The notes beneath the pieces are model-generated. The model was given only the letters and a program-made list of their open reading frames with translations, did no database searches and was not told the origin of the DNA. Made by a program: the position numbers and the translations under genes. A stretch of 64,000 nucleotides of DNA, taken from the NCBI GenBank assembly GCA_016845065.1, contig JAERTG010000023.1:249648-313647 (forward strand). Direction: 5' to 3'. Each line of letters begins with the position of its first letter. Within the stretch, counting starts at the first letter, position 1. Below, piece after piece: positions 44,614 through 52,652 of the stretch. This stretch comes from Fidelibacterota bacterium (GTDB lineage Bacteria; Fidelibacterota; UBA8477; JABMPR01).

Positions 44614-46002
44614 TCACGATTTTTGGTGCAATTCACAGGTATTGCTGAATAGTCGGGCATTCAGTGTATCTATAACTGAAGCGGTTGTTCCGCTATCGAA
44701 AGGATAACTTATTATGGAATATGCCATACTTAATTTTACTCTTAATTTTGGATCCATTATTCCACTTTCAAGCTCGTTACGAATATCGGCCAAATGGAGA
44801 TCGAGTCCAACAGAATTTCCCCCTGCAATCATAATAAGCAGCGTGTCTGTGCCAACCCAATACAATTGCTTATCAGAATCTAAAAGCTTGGCAATCATCT
44901 TTCGCCATTTTTGAAGTATTGCTTTGTATACTGTTGTATCCGCTTGATTTCCACTTCCATCCAATCGAGCTAAAGCAATACTGACGGGGCAATTTGTAGC
45001 TTCACTTCTGGTAATTTCCGCATCTATCAATTCCTTGGTGATACCCAATGTATCAAGATTACTTGAACCCTGTGTATATTTTTTTTCTGTCTCTTTTGTA
45101 CCAATAATAGGGGCGATTTGAGTTGCCAATATTTTCAATAAAGACATTACATCTTCAATTGGGCATTGATTATCATGATTCTCAATGATGATAAGGTATC
45201 CATCCAGGGTTCCTTGATACGTGAGGGGGATGAATATCAATCTGTTACATGATTTGGGTAGTGTTATGTCGACACCATCTAACTCGAAATGAGTGCCAAT
45301 ATCAGTCAGGACAGTGGAATTATGAGCTGAGATATTTTGATCATTAAATATTGAATTTTTGGTAAATTTAAATAGTTGTTTATAGTTTGCCGCTTTGGGG
45401 CTGGCGTAGCTAATATCGATCTGATCGTCAGTTGATCGACATTCAGCAATCATGACATTGCTTAGTTGCATGCTTTCGTTCATTGTATCAAAAAGCATCT
45501 CAATCGCATTTTTTCTTTCTTTTACCTGATATATGATGTTACTAATATCATAAAACATCGTGATCTGTGACAACATCTTTTGAATCTTTTCCTGAAGAAC
45601 AAGATTCTCTCTTTTCAGGCAGATTTTCTCTATGGCATGTTCCAGAATATTCGCAAGATCATCCAGATGAAATGGTTTTTTCAGGTAATCGTAAACACCA
45701 TGCTGAACGGCTTCGATTGCAGAATCTACTGAGGCATAGCCCGTAAAAATGATTATCTGGGTATCATGTTTTTGACTTCGAATTGCTTTAACCAAATCCA
45801 TCCCATTAACATGTGGCATCATCAGGTCAGAGAAAACGACATCGAAAGCGGTTTTATTTATCAGGTCTAGTGCCTCTCTGCTATCAGTAAGTCCGGTTAC
45901 AGAATAGCCTTTACTATCTAGATACTGGACTAGCAGAGCCACAATAGACTCTTCATCATCTACCACCAATATCGATATTTTGCTATTTTGAATATCCATC
46001 AT
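44614..46002 (-). CDS. Response regulator with GAF-like and degenerate GGDEF-like domains
   Basis: 462 residues. Receiver (1-125; DVVFSDLMMPHVNGMD; YLKKPF), a helical linker, a GAF-like region (about 150-300; RLIFIPLTYQGTLDGYLIII) and a C-terminal region that begins like a diguanylate cyclase (LIDAEITRSEATNCPVSIAL). Where GGDEF would stand the sequence is YWVGTDTLLIMI, lacking the catalytic Glu/Asp pair, so synthesis of c-di-GMP is not expected. It starts 7 bp after fapA and overlaps the next regulator by 4 nt. Confidence 0.75.
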   Translation of the reverse strand: MMDIQNSKISILVVDDEESIVALLVQYLDSKGYSVTGLTDSREALDLINKTAFDVVFSDLMMPHVNGMDLVKAIRSQKHDTQIIIFTGYASVDSAIEAVQHGVYDYLKKPFHLDDLANILEHAIEKICLKRENLVLQEKIQKMLSQITMFYDISNIIYQVKERKNAIEMLFDTMNESMQLSNVMIAECRSTDDQIDISYASPKAANYKQLFKFTKNSIFNDQNISAHNSTVLTDIGTHFELDGVDITLPKSCNRLIFIPLTYQGTLDGYLIIIENHDNQCPIEDVMSLLKILATQIAPIIGTKETEKKYTQGSSNLDTLGITKELIDAEITRSEATNCPVSIALARLDGSGNQADTTVYKAILQKWRKMIAKLLDSDKQLYWVGTDTLLIMIAGGNSVGLDLHLADIRNELESGIMDPKLRVKLSMAYSIISYPFDSGTTASVIDTLNARLFSNTCELHQKS

Positions 46003-46009
46003 ATGTCCT

Positions 46010-47410
46010 TCAATCCATAGTTCTTACAAACATTTCGTCACCCTGGCGGTGGATACTCACACCACCATCAATGGTTGTACTAAAATATTTCTTGTATCCA
46101 ATGGTCACTGTTACTTTTCTGTGTAGCTGTTTTCGAATTTTCACTATACTTTCAGGAAATTTCTCCAATGTTTCTGTAGCAATGCCTTCTGCCTCTTGTT
46201 CTGCTTTCTTGATTGATTTCTTTACTATAGAGATATCTTTCCTTAGTCGTTCTAATTCTTGCATTCGCTCATCGGAAAGTGAATGAAGACGTTGTCGTAA
46301 CAGCTCCAGGAATTCTATTCGTTTCAATATCGTATCCAGTTTTTCCTGCTCACCTGTTAGTCGGGTTTTGACCTGCCAAAGCATGGATTGCTCTTCACCC
46401 ATATCACTGCGAGTGAGCACAAATTCGGTGAGTACATTTCGTTCTGACCCTGCAACGAGTAATTCAATGCCCTTCTCGGCAATTGTTTTGCCCCCTCTGA
46501 TAACACCCTCATTTTTGATAACGATAACCTTGCCACCTGAGGTGATATTTGAGTTTATAGCGTAGTGCTTTATAATCACATCATTTTTCACGCTGGCTGT
46601 GGCATCTTGTATAAATCCGCATTCCAATTTATCACCTGAGAGTATTCTCGCTCGATTTCTACCTAGAATACCATTCTGAATAAAAACACTTCCACTCTTA
46701 GAATAAATCTCTGCCGCCTCCACGGTCCCATAAACATAGATGGAATCAGTAGCTTCTACACGGAAGCCAGATCTAACGTCACCATCGATAAGCACTGTTC
46801 CTTGATATTTTACATTGCCGGTGCTAAAATCTACATCGCCTGGGATGTGATAAATCGTGTCAATTATGACCTCTTCACCCTTTAACATGGCAACACCATC
46901 AACTGCAGAGTACAGAGTAAGACCATCCTCAGAAAGTCTTGTGTTATTGCCAGTTGGAATCGAAACGATTCTTGGTTCAGCTACTTTGATAGGAAGCCCT
47001 GTTACCGTTTTCCCTTGCTCTCCAGGTGTGCCAGGTAATAATGAAAGGATTTCATCATCTTTTTTTACAGGTTCATATTGGTTTAAATGTCTAAAATCAG
47101 CTTTCCCATCATTTCCTATTTTTGGTATATTTCTCTCTGCAATATTAAGAGCCCATATAATTTTGGCCTCTTTCCCGGCTACTTTAGCTCGACCGCGAGC
47201 GATAGTCAGTTCACTCACTGATTCACTACGTTGGATAATTTCCTCAAGCATAGCCTGATCTATGCCGAATTCGACTCCAGCCGTATCCAGAGCAGATTTG
47301 ATTTCACGAAGATCTGGAAATTTTTTTCTACGACCACTTATCGAAAGTTTCGCCAGCATCCCATCACGTGAGATGTGTATGGTTATTCCCTGTGATCTAT
47401 ATAGGTTCAT
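46010..47410 (-). CDS. fapA: FapA-family (DUF342) flagellar assembly protein
   Basis: 466 residues. The middle is a right-handed beta-helix-like region with GDVDFSTGNVKYQGTVLIDGDVRSGF, then YVYGTVEAAEIYSKSGSVFI (both cited in part), typical of DUF342. The C-terminus is a coiled coil (LLRQRLHSLSDERMQELERL). FapA proteins are linked to flagellar placement and polar assembly in Vibrio, where one controls FlhF-related functions; that role is not shown here. It lies between an 87-residue ORF and the receiver gene. Confidence 0.87.
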   Translation of the reverse strand: MNLYRSQGITIHISRDGMLAKLSISGRRKKFPDLREIKSALDTAGVEFGIDQAMLEEIIQRSESVSELTIARGRAKVAGKEAKIIWALNIAERNIPKIGNDGKADFRHLNQYEPVKKDDEILSLLPGTPGEQGKTVTGLPIKVAEPRIVSIPTGNNTRLSEDGLTLYSAVDGVAMLKGEEVIIDTIYHIPGDVDFSTGNVKYQGTVLIDGDVRSGFRVEATDSIYVYGTVEAAEIYSKSGSVFIQNGILGRNRARILSGDKLECGFIQDATASVKNDVIIKHYAINSNITSGGKVIVIKNEGVIRGGKTIAEKGIELLVAGSERNVLTEFVLTRSDMGEEQSMLWQVKTRLTGEQEKLDTILKRIEFLELLRQRLHSLSDERMQELERLRKDISIVKKSIKKAEQEAEGIATETLEKFPESIVKIRKQLHRKVTVTIGYKKYFSTTIDGGVSIHRQGDEMFVRTMD

Positions 47411-47429
47411 TTATTAAAGACCATAAATG

Positions 47430-47693
47430 CTATTGGGTTGCGTACTCGAATCGCAATTTTGAAATTTTTCCGCAATGGCATCTATGGGTAACTCCTACGA
47501 TTACTTCGCCATCATAAATAGGCTCGAAATATTCCACACCTTCATCTAAATTTTCTTCTGGAACCGTCAAATGAATGGTACCACTCACCCGATTCCTGTC
47601 ATGCTTGATAACACCAGATTTTGGATGGTCTACACTCTTTGAGAATTGTAAATCGTTGTCTTGCATCGCTAGGAACTGATCGTCATTTTGCAT
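47430..47693 (-). CDS. Uncharacterised 87-residue protein between cheZ and fapA
   Basis: Soluble. The second half (GTIHLTVPEENLDEGVEYFEPIY, cited in part) looks beta-rich, and the end has VTHRCHCGKISKLRFEY with a CxC pair after a histidine, a possible metal site. No family recognised. It lies 26 bp after cheZ and 19 bp before fapA in the cheY operon, so a chemotaxis or flagellar assembly role is likely but unproved. Confidence 0.62.
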   Translation of the reverse strand: MQNDDQFLAMQDNDLQFSKSVDHPKSGVIKHDRNRVSGTIHLTVPEENLDEGVEYFEPIYDGEVIVGVTHRCHCGKISKLRFEYATQ

Positions 47694-47719
47694 ATCCTTA
47701 TAGATATCCTTCTAATCTG

Positions 47720-48352
47720 TCATGAAAATAATGAATCAATATCGTCTTGAGAAATATCCTCATGATGGATTGTGTCTTCAGTCTCTTGTTGAAAAGTAGT
47801 TTGCGCCTGTTGCCGCAATTCAGGATCAACCTCATTGTCAATCACTTCCAGCACTTGATTACCAATTGAAGTGGATAGTTTGGCTGCTTCCAGGGATGCA
47901 AAAAGTCCGGTAAATTTCTCATAAATAGCACTGAGAATCTTATTTGCATGCTCGAGTTTTTGTGAGGTAATATCTTGAAATTGGAGCGCATTCACAATAC
48001 TTGCAATTTCCTCATGCATATAATTAATGTTATCTGTTTGCTCATCCTGCTTAAGATCTTGAAGATTCTCCAAGGAGGTTGAAATTCGATCTAGAGCATC
48101 CAGAATTTCCACAGTGGCATATTCTGTGGCTTTGGTTACATCCTCAATTCGATCTGATGCTGTAGGAAGCTTGTGGGCAGTATCCTGTAAAGAATGATTC
48201 ATTTCAGAGATGAGTGGAATAATCCCTTTTAAAAATGAAAATAAATCACTCAGAAAGGGTATAATTTCATCCCCGAACTTAAAGAATCCCCGCATATCAT
48301 TGATACGAACCAACACTTCATCCAGTTGAGTTTTTTTCTCCAATTTATTCAC
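47720..48352 (-). CDS. cheZ: CheZ-type CheY-P phosphatase
   Basis: 210 residues, nearly all helical. The catalytic segment NALQFQDITSQKLEHAN contains the DxxxQ pair that acts on CheY-P. The C-terminal tail ends SQDDIDSLFS, very similar to the FliM N-terminal CheY-binding peptide (LSQEEIDSLL), so CheY is probably recruited by mimicry. The start is GTG, 11 bp after the cheY stop. Its presence with CheX and the FliY-type FliN suggests several CheY-P phosphatases. Confidence 0.85.
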   Translation of the reverse strand: MNKLEKKTQLDEVLVRINDMRGFFKFGDEIIPFLSDLFSFLKGIIPLISEMNHSLQDTAHKLPTASDRIEDVTKATEYATVEILDALDRISTSLENLQDLKQDEQTDNINYMHEEIASIVNALQFQDITSQKLEHANKILSAIYEKFTGLFASLEAAKLSTSIGNQVLEVIDNEVDPELRQQAQTTFQQETEDTIHHEDISQDDIDSLFS

Positions 48353-48363
48353 CTTGCCAATGT

Positions 48364-48735
48364 TTAATTTAGAATATCGGTTATTTTTTTCTTCAGGATC
48401 TCAGGTGTAAAGGGTTTCACCACATAGCCATTTACACCAATTTTAACAGCTGCAATGACATCTTCTCGCATGCCTCTCGTCGTTACCATAAGTATTGGTT
48501 TGTCTTTATACTTAGGGTTCTCTCGCAGCTTAATTACTAACTGCTCACCATTCATCTCCGGCATATTCCAATCCGTGATGACCATATCCACTTCAACTGC
48601 TTCCAGCTTCTCAAGCGCATCAACACCATTTTCTGCTGAGATTAGATCGTCATATCCAATCTTGTTTAAAGAATTCTGGATGATACGCCGCATCGTTGGT
48701 GAATCATCAACCAATAACACTTTTAAATCACTCAT
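48364..48735 (-). CDS. cheY: CheY, chemotaxis response regulator
   Basis: 123 residues, a lone receiver. DDSPTMRRIIQNSLNKIGY, acceptor Asp in DMVITDWNMPEMNGEQL, MVTTRGMREDVIAA and YVVKPFTPE match CheY closely, including the DWNMP block. It leads the cheY-cheZ operon. A long leader with a stable hairpin precedes it. CheY-P binds FliM to change motor rotation. Confidence 0.93.
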   Translation of the reverse strand: MSDLKVLLVDDSPTMRRIIQNSLNKIGYDDLISAENGVDALEKLEAVEVDMVITDWNMPEMNGEQLVIKLRENPKYKDKPILMVTTRGMREDVIAAVKIGVNGYVVKPFTPEILKKKITDILN

Positions 48736-48961
48736 AATTTTATCCTTTATTTAATCATCATTTATTGGTTGTTATTTCAGACTTAACAATCATCATGCTC
48801 TGCCTGTAGGGACATTATCATTTTGATTCTCTATGTAATAATCTTGATCGGGACTAAACCCCATCGATCTGAATTGTCGCTTAGGATGTTTAAGATAGGA
48901 ACTTTGCATTTAATGCTCTCTTTTGCCGAGAAGTGTGGTCAGCAAATTTTATGTTTTTCCA

Positions 48962-48998
48962 GCAAATGAATTGAATTAATTGTAATTCAATTTTTTGC
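48962..48998. repeat. Extended hairpin in the cheY upstream region
   Basis: The 10-bp perfect stem AATTGAATTA/TAATTCAATT has a 4-nt loop and is extended through a small bulge by GCAAA/TTTGC. It may be a terminator for transcripts from either side or a regulatory structure in a cheY leader. On the plus strand a T-rich stretch follows it. Confidence 0.5.
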
Positions 48999-49046
48999 AT
49001 TTTTAGTTCGTCTCCTATAAAAATGTCTCATGCGATCTCTAATTTT

Positions 49047-49062
49047 TACAGAAATCATGCCA
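49047..49062 (-). promoter_or_regulatory. TGGCAT element upstream of cheY (weak -12)
   Basis: Minus strand TGGCATGATTTCTGTA. The -24 half is identical to the others, but the -12 half is CTGT. It lies 145 bp from the dyad at 49193, in the same relative arrangement as at flgB, flgF and fliS. By itself it is a poor promoter match. Confidence 0.3.
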
Positions 49063-49192
49063 TTATATTTATAAAGAAACAGCATCATTTTTGATCAGGT
49101 TTATATATTGTTATTATTATGCTTATCTCTTGATCAATATTATTTACAATTACGCTGTGGAAATATGTCGGAACAACAACTGGCACCAAGGA

Positions 49193-49205
49193 GGAAATTT
49201 TTTCC
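49193..49205. promoter_or_regulatory. GGAAA-N3-TTTCC dyad upstream of cheY
   Basis: GGAAATTTTTTCC, an exact copy of the dyad also found near fliL, flgB and fliS. It lies about 200 bp downstream of the FlgM-like gene, so it does not belong to a coding sequence. Confidence 0.45.
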
Positions 49206-49405
49206 TAGTTAGTAATGTCTGATAAGTTGTTAGCTAGATTGTATAAAAGTGATGGCAGATAAACTTACAAACCAATGAGCCATTCTTCAATGAAACTATT
49301 TTGAAAAATATAGATGCAATCGTTCGCGTTATATCTATTGAATCAAAATCTCTCAGTTATTGATTGATTTGATTTGGGAGAGGTAATTAAATTTTTAATG
49401 CAGCT

Positions 49406-49882
49406 CTATAAGTCTTTCAGGATCTTTTCAGCAACGTCTTCCAGGATTTCGTTAGAATCATACTTATTGCTACGAATATTCTCGATTACTTCCTGCAAAC
49501 GTTCAGCTGTAAGTTCCTCTTTCGAGGAATCTTTATCGTTTTCGCCCGCTTCCTCGGCGATTCTGCCAGCAACTGCAGAAATCACATCAGGAGAAGAATA
49601 GAACCCGCTCTCAATCTTTGATTCAATTTCAAGACGATCTTGAGGGCTAAGTGTTTCAACTGATTCCATCTGTTCTGAAAGATGTTGCACCTCAGCATCT
49701 CTTTGCAACATGGTCCTGGCAGAATCTGAAACTTTCACTCGATCCAAAGCTGATTTTTGAGTCTCAGAGGTTTGAGACAAGTCCTGTGTATTTGCATTTG
49801 CGGAACTTTTTACCTGTTTATCACTAGGCTTAGTCTGAAGCAATTCTGATGCAAGATTCCCAACATTTTTTATTGGAACCAT
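49406..49882 (-). CDS. flgM: FlgM-like anti-sigma-28 factor with duplicated C-terminal module
   Basis: 158 residues. The core has the FlgM pattern ALDRVKVSDSARTML, then a helix pair. The C-terminal module occurs twice: residues 79-112 (IESKIESGFYSSPDVISAVA inside) and 125-158 (VIENIRSNKYDSNEILEDVA inside). The two align over 34 residues without gaps and share at least 8 identities. In FlgM this region wraps around sigma-28. Ordinary FlgM is about 90-100 residues with one copy. The ATG has a GAGGAG site. It is the last gene of the fliS operon. Confidence 0.75.
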   Translation of the reverse strand: MVPIKNVGNLASELLQTKPSDKQVKSSANANTQDLSQTSETQKSALDRVKVSDSARTMLQRDAEVQHLSEQMESVETLSPQDRLEIESKIESGFYSSPDVISAVAGRIAEEAGENDKDSSKEELTAERLQEVIENIRSNKYDSNEILEDVAEKILKDL

Positions 49883-49893
49883 AAGCTACTCCT

Positions 49894-50325
49894 CTAAATA
49901 TCCCTCGTATCTACGATGCTTGTCTGGTGAATGTTTCTCATCGCATTACTAGCTTTGCCTCTATTATCGGCCATTTTTCCCATTTCTTTAACAATGTTCA
50001 TTTTTCTGACCTGAAGAATATCAAATAGCTTCGCATCAGTAACAATGAGAGATTTGGCTATCGTTGAAATTTCTTCAACCAGTTTTCTGCCTTTGGTTGT
50101 CTGTTTATCCAAACACAGTTTATCTACTTTCGTCTCCAGGAATTTAAGATGATCAATCCTGTATTCCCTTTCATCTAGAAGATTGAGTATCGAACTTAAA
50201 GACACAGAATCCGAATCATCAAGAATTTCTTGTGTTTTGGCCATAATCTCATGAAAACACTGTAATTCTTGTTCTAGAAGTGTCTGAGAGGCATTTACAC
50301 TCATCTTTGTACTTGGGATCATCAT
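49894..50325 (-). CDS. FliT-like flagellar chaperone
   Basis: 143 residues from the ATG that overlaps the flaG stop (ATGA at 50325); a start at 50334 is also possible. Almost wholly helical (LLEQELQCFHEIMAKTQEIL; LLDEREYRIDHLKFLETKVD), like FliT/FlgN-type chaperones. The position after fliS, fliD and flaG favours FliT, which binds FliD. Sequence identity in this family is always low, so the call is from layout and helical pattern. Confidence 0.65.
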   Translation of the reverse strand: MMIPSTKMSVNASQTLLEQELQCFHEIMAKTQEILDDSDSVSLSSILNLLDEREYRIDHLKFLETKVDKLCLDKQTTKGRKLVEEISTIAKSLIVTDAKLFDILQVRKMNIVKEMGKMADNRGKASNAMRNIHQTSIVDTRDI

Positions 50326-50690
50326 ATACTCCATTCGAACAACAGTCCCCGTCCTTCTTCTAATTTTTCTTTTAAATGAAGGGCCTCTTCAGTGGGAATC
50401 TGTCTGATCTGTTCTCCCGTTTCGTCATCCAGCACCAATATTACAGGAGTGGTGCTGCGTTCATCATATGAAAATGAGACCTTTGTCCCGAAACTGTGGA
50501 CAACTTCAGTCAATTTCATTACAAGATCATTATAATTTAAACCATGAGTAGTTACCGCCGCACCTGGCTCTGGTTCTAAGCCGCCCTCAGCCTGAACAAT
50601 GTGTGGCAACTCAATCGAGTCAGGCTCAATTTTTGAGGTTACCAGTGAATGTCCAATGAGTTTTACGACTATAGCTTCCATAATATCCAT
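50322..50690 (-). CDS. flaG: FlaG family protein
   Basis: 122 residues. The C-terminal half has the FlaG pattern: VSFSYDERSTTPVILVLDDETGEQIRQIPTEEALHLKEKL (cited: VLDDETGEQIRQIPTEEAL). FlaG proteins influence filament length in some species, although the mechanism is unclear. It lies 3 bp after fliD and overlaps the fliT-like gene. Confidence 0.88.
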   Translation of the reverse strand: MDIMEAIVVKLIGHSLVTSKIEPDSIELPHIVQAEGGLEPEPGAAVTTHGLNYNDLVMKLTEVVHSFGTKVSFSYDERSTTPVILVLDDETGEQIRQIPTEEALHLKEKLEEGRGLLFEWSI

Positions 50691-50693
50691 CTC

Positions 50694-52172
50694 TTACTGG
50701 TAAAAAGACCCTAGAAAACTTTGTTGACTTTGCAATTTATACATCATTTCCTGCAGACTCGTAAACTCTTTCCTCAATTGATCTTCTCTGCGATTAAGAA
50801 GATCATCCATCAAGCTGACTCTATCTGACAAACTTGAAAGTTGATCCTCAATATTATTTTTACTACTGTCTATGGTGCCACCGGTTTTAACAAAAGATTC
50901 CAAATAATTGTTAATTTTTGAAGCTAACCCATCTTCTGAATTGAATATTTCTGCCACAATGTTCGAATTTGTCTCTACAGCGGTAGTAAATTTATCCATA
51001 TCCGCTATGGATAGCTTACCCTCGGAATCAGCCTCGATTCCAATATTATATAGCCTTGAATAATCTGCATTACTGACACCACTGACTTGATTCATTGAGA
51101 AGTTCCGCAAATCGTTAACAATGCCTCGATAGGTCAGGTCATCGGCTAGTTGGCCGCGTTTGTAGGTATTTGGATCAATTTGAGTCTTGTCACGTAAATA
51201 GCCCATCGCATCATTGTAGCTATCTAAGAATCCATTTACTTCTGATTTCACATTTTCGGTATCAGCTACGACTGTGATGGTTTGCGAACTGTCTGATGTA
51301 TTCAGCAATTTCAATGTGACCCCAGAAAGCGCGTCAGTTACATTATTGCTGTCTCGGTAATAATCCAAGCCGTCGATATTCAGTTTGGCGTTTAACAAAC
51401 TATTTGTTGCGCTTGTACCGACCTCGGTGATGTAGCCGCCTGAGGTTGTACTGGATTGGACATTATCACTTACACCCAATGCTGAAAGAAGTCCATCTGC
51501 AGAATCACTAAAACCCATGCGGTAGGTATAACCAGAGGCATCACTCCTCAACACCAATCGTGATTTACCAGACTCCTCAACTACGACTGAAGCTCTTACC
51601 TGTTCTTCAGATCCAATGGTTTCGTTAGCTACTACGGTATACATGGCACTATTGATCGCGTCAGCCACCTGAAGCAATGCTGAATTATTGTCCAATGCCA
51701 GGTCTGCAGCTGAAACAGTAATCGATATATTTTCCCGATTACCCTCATCAGTATCTGTGGGATGTGCAATCTCAATGGAAAATGTCTGATCAGTTAGGAA
51801 CCCGCTAAAACTAGTATCTACATCTGTATATTGCATAGAAACACGAGTATCTGAAATTGCTAAACGATCAATTTTTACCGTATGGGTACCGGATGCAGCA
51901 CTTGAGCTTGCGGTGGCGTTGACAACATCAGAGTCACTTGAAGATGCGGATCTGGCGGCAAAGTAATCAGTAATCGGATCCGTTAAGCGTTCAGACTTCG
52001 ATTGCAGTGCAGAGAGTTTACTATCCAAGTCAGATAGGATTGATTTCCGTTCATAAAGCTGATCCTGTCGATCAAGCAAAGCATCCTTTGGTCTCGATTC
52101 ATAGCGCATATACTGTTCGACCAAATATTCGATCGAATTGTCTGAGCCTGAAATTGAGCCAATATCCATCAT
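50694..52172 (-). CDS. fliD: FliD, filament cap protein
   Basis: 492 residues. N-terminal domain (SIEYLVEQYMRYESRPKDALLDRQ, cited in part) and the C-terminal coiled coil (LSSLSDRVSLMDDLLNRREDQLRKEF) are typical. The middle has INSAMYTVVANE and VVEESGKSRLVLRSDASG. FliD caps the filament and assists flagellin folding. It follows fliS by 5 bp. Confidence 0.94.
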   Translation of the reverse strand: MMDIGSISGSDNSIEYLVEQYMRYESRPKDALLDRQDQLYERKSILSDLDSKLSALQSKSERLTDPITDYFAARSASSSDSDVVNATASSSAASGTHTVKIDRLAISDTRVSMQYTDVDTSFSGFLTDQTFSIEIAHPTDTDEGNRENISITVSAADLALDNNSALLQVADAINSAMYTVVANETIGSEEQVRASVVVEESGKSRLVLRSDASGYTYRMGFSDSADGLLSALGVSDNVQSSTTSGGYITEVGTSATNSLLNAKLNIDGLDYYRDSNNVTDALSGVTLKLLNTSDSSQTITVVADTENVKSEVNGFLDSYNDAMGYLRDKTQIDPNTYKRGQLADDLTYRGIVNDLRNFSMNQVSGVSNADYSRLYNIGIEADSEGKLSIADMDKFTTAVETNSNIVAEIFNSEDGLASKINNYLESFVKTGGTIDSSKNNIEDQLSSLSDRVSLMDDLLNRREDQLRKEFTSLQEMMYKLQSQQSFLGSFYQ

Positions 52173-52177
52173 AGCAC

Positions 52178-52504
52178 CTATTTTATTTGCATTGCCTTTG
52201 ACCAGGTCTTGCGTAAATCCATAAGAATTTCGCGAGCAGTATCATAATCATGTTCATAGAGATGTTCCAAAACACCTGCATAGACCTTATAGAAAGTTGA
52301 CGCTATCTCTTCCTCATCAAAATTCAGTGCATTTATCAACTGTTGCACTGATTCTAACGCTTTCGAATGATCCTTCTGAGCACATGCTCTGATCGCTGCT
52401 TCATATATAATCGAAACCAGCTCATCAGGGCTAGCGGTCATGATCTTCTGAACCAGGTAAGGATTCAGTTGTGATTCAGGGCTCATTTTATGGTAGGTCA
52501 ACAT
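52178..52504 (-). CDS. fliS: FliS, flagellin export chaperone
   Basis: 108 residues. NPYLVQKIMTASPDELVSIIYEAAI is the standard FliS opening, and the four-helix pattern continues to RKTWSKAM. FliS binds the flagellin C-terminus. The ATG has GAGGAG; the upstream TGGCAT element ends so close that a sigma-54 start would truncate this site. It is the first gene of fliS-fliD-flaG-fliT-flgM. Confidence 0.93.
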   Translation of the reverse strand: MLTYHKMSPESQLNPYLVQKIMTASPDELVSIIYEAAIRACAQKDHSKALESVQQLINALNFDEEEIASTFYKVYAGVLEHLYEHDYDTAREILMDLRKTWSKAMQIK

Positions 52505-52523
52505 TTATCATCTCCTCTGATTT

Positions 52524-52539
52524 ATCAAGTTCCATGCCA
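52524..52539 (-). promoter_or_regulatory. TGGCAT-N5-TTG element before fliS
   Basis: Minus strand TGGCATGGAACTTGAT. The -24 half and spacing match the flgF element, with GA at -12. The predicted start falls inside the ribosome-binding GAGGAG. The position relative to the dyad at 52662 is like that at flgB. Confidence 0.35.
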
Positions 52540-52652
52540 ATGGTTGAATGAATTTCACACCAATGACAATACCTCTTGGAGTCGTTGCTATTACTAGAGT
52601 AGCAACCCTCACGAGGTCGATTTATTCACAGTTCATATTGTCAATACAATGA

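Larger units (their letters stand above)
48736..49405. other. Gene-free region between the FlgM-like gene and cheY (670 bp)
   Basis: No ORF of interest. It holds a large hairpin (48962-48998), a TGGCAT element on the minus strand (49047-49062) and an exact GGAAA-N3-TTTCC dyad (49193-49205). TGATCA occurs twice, about 40 bp apart, near 49097 and 49131. If the TGGCAT element is the promoter, cheY has a leader of about 300 nt. Confidence 0.5.
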
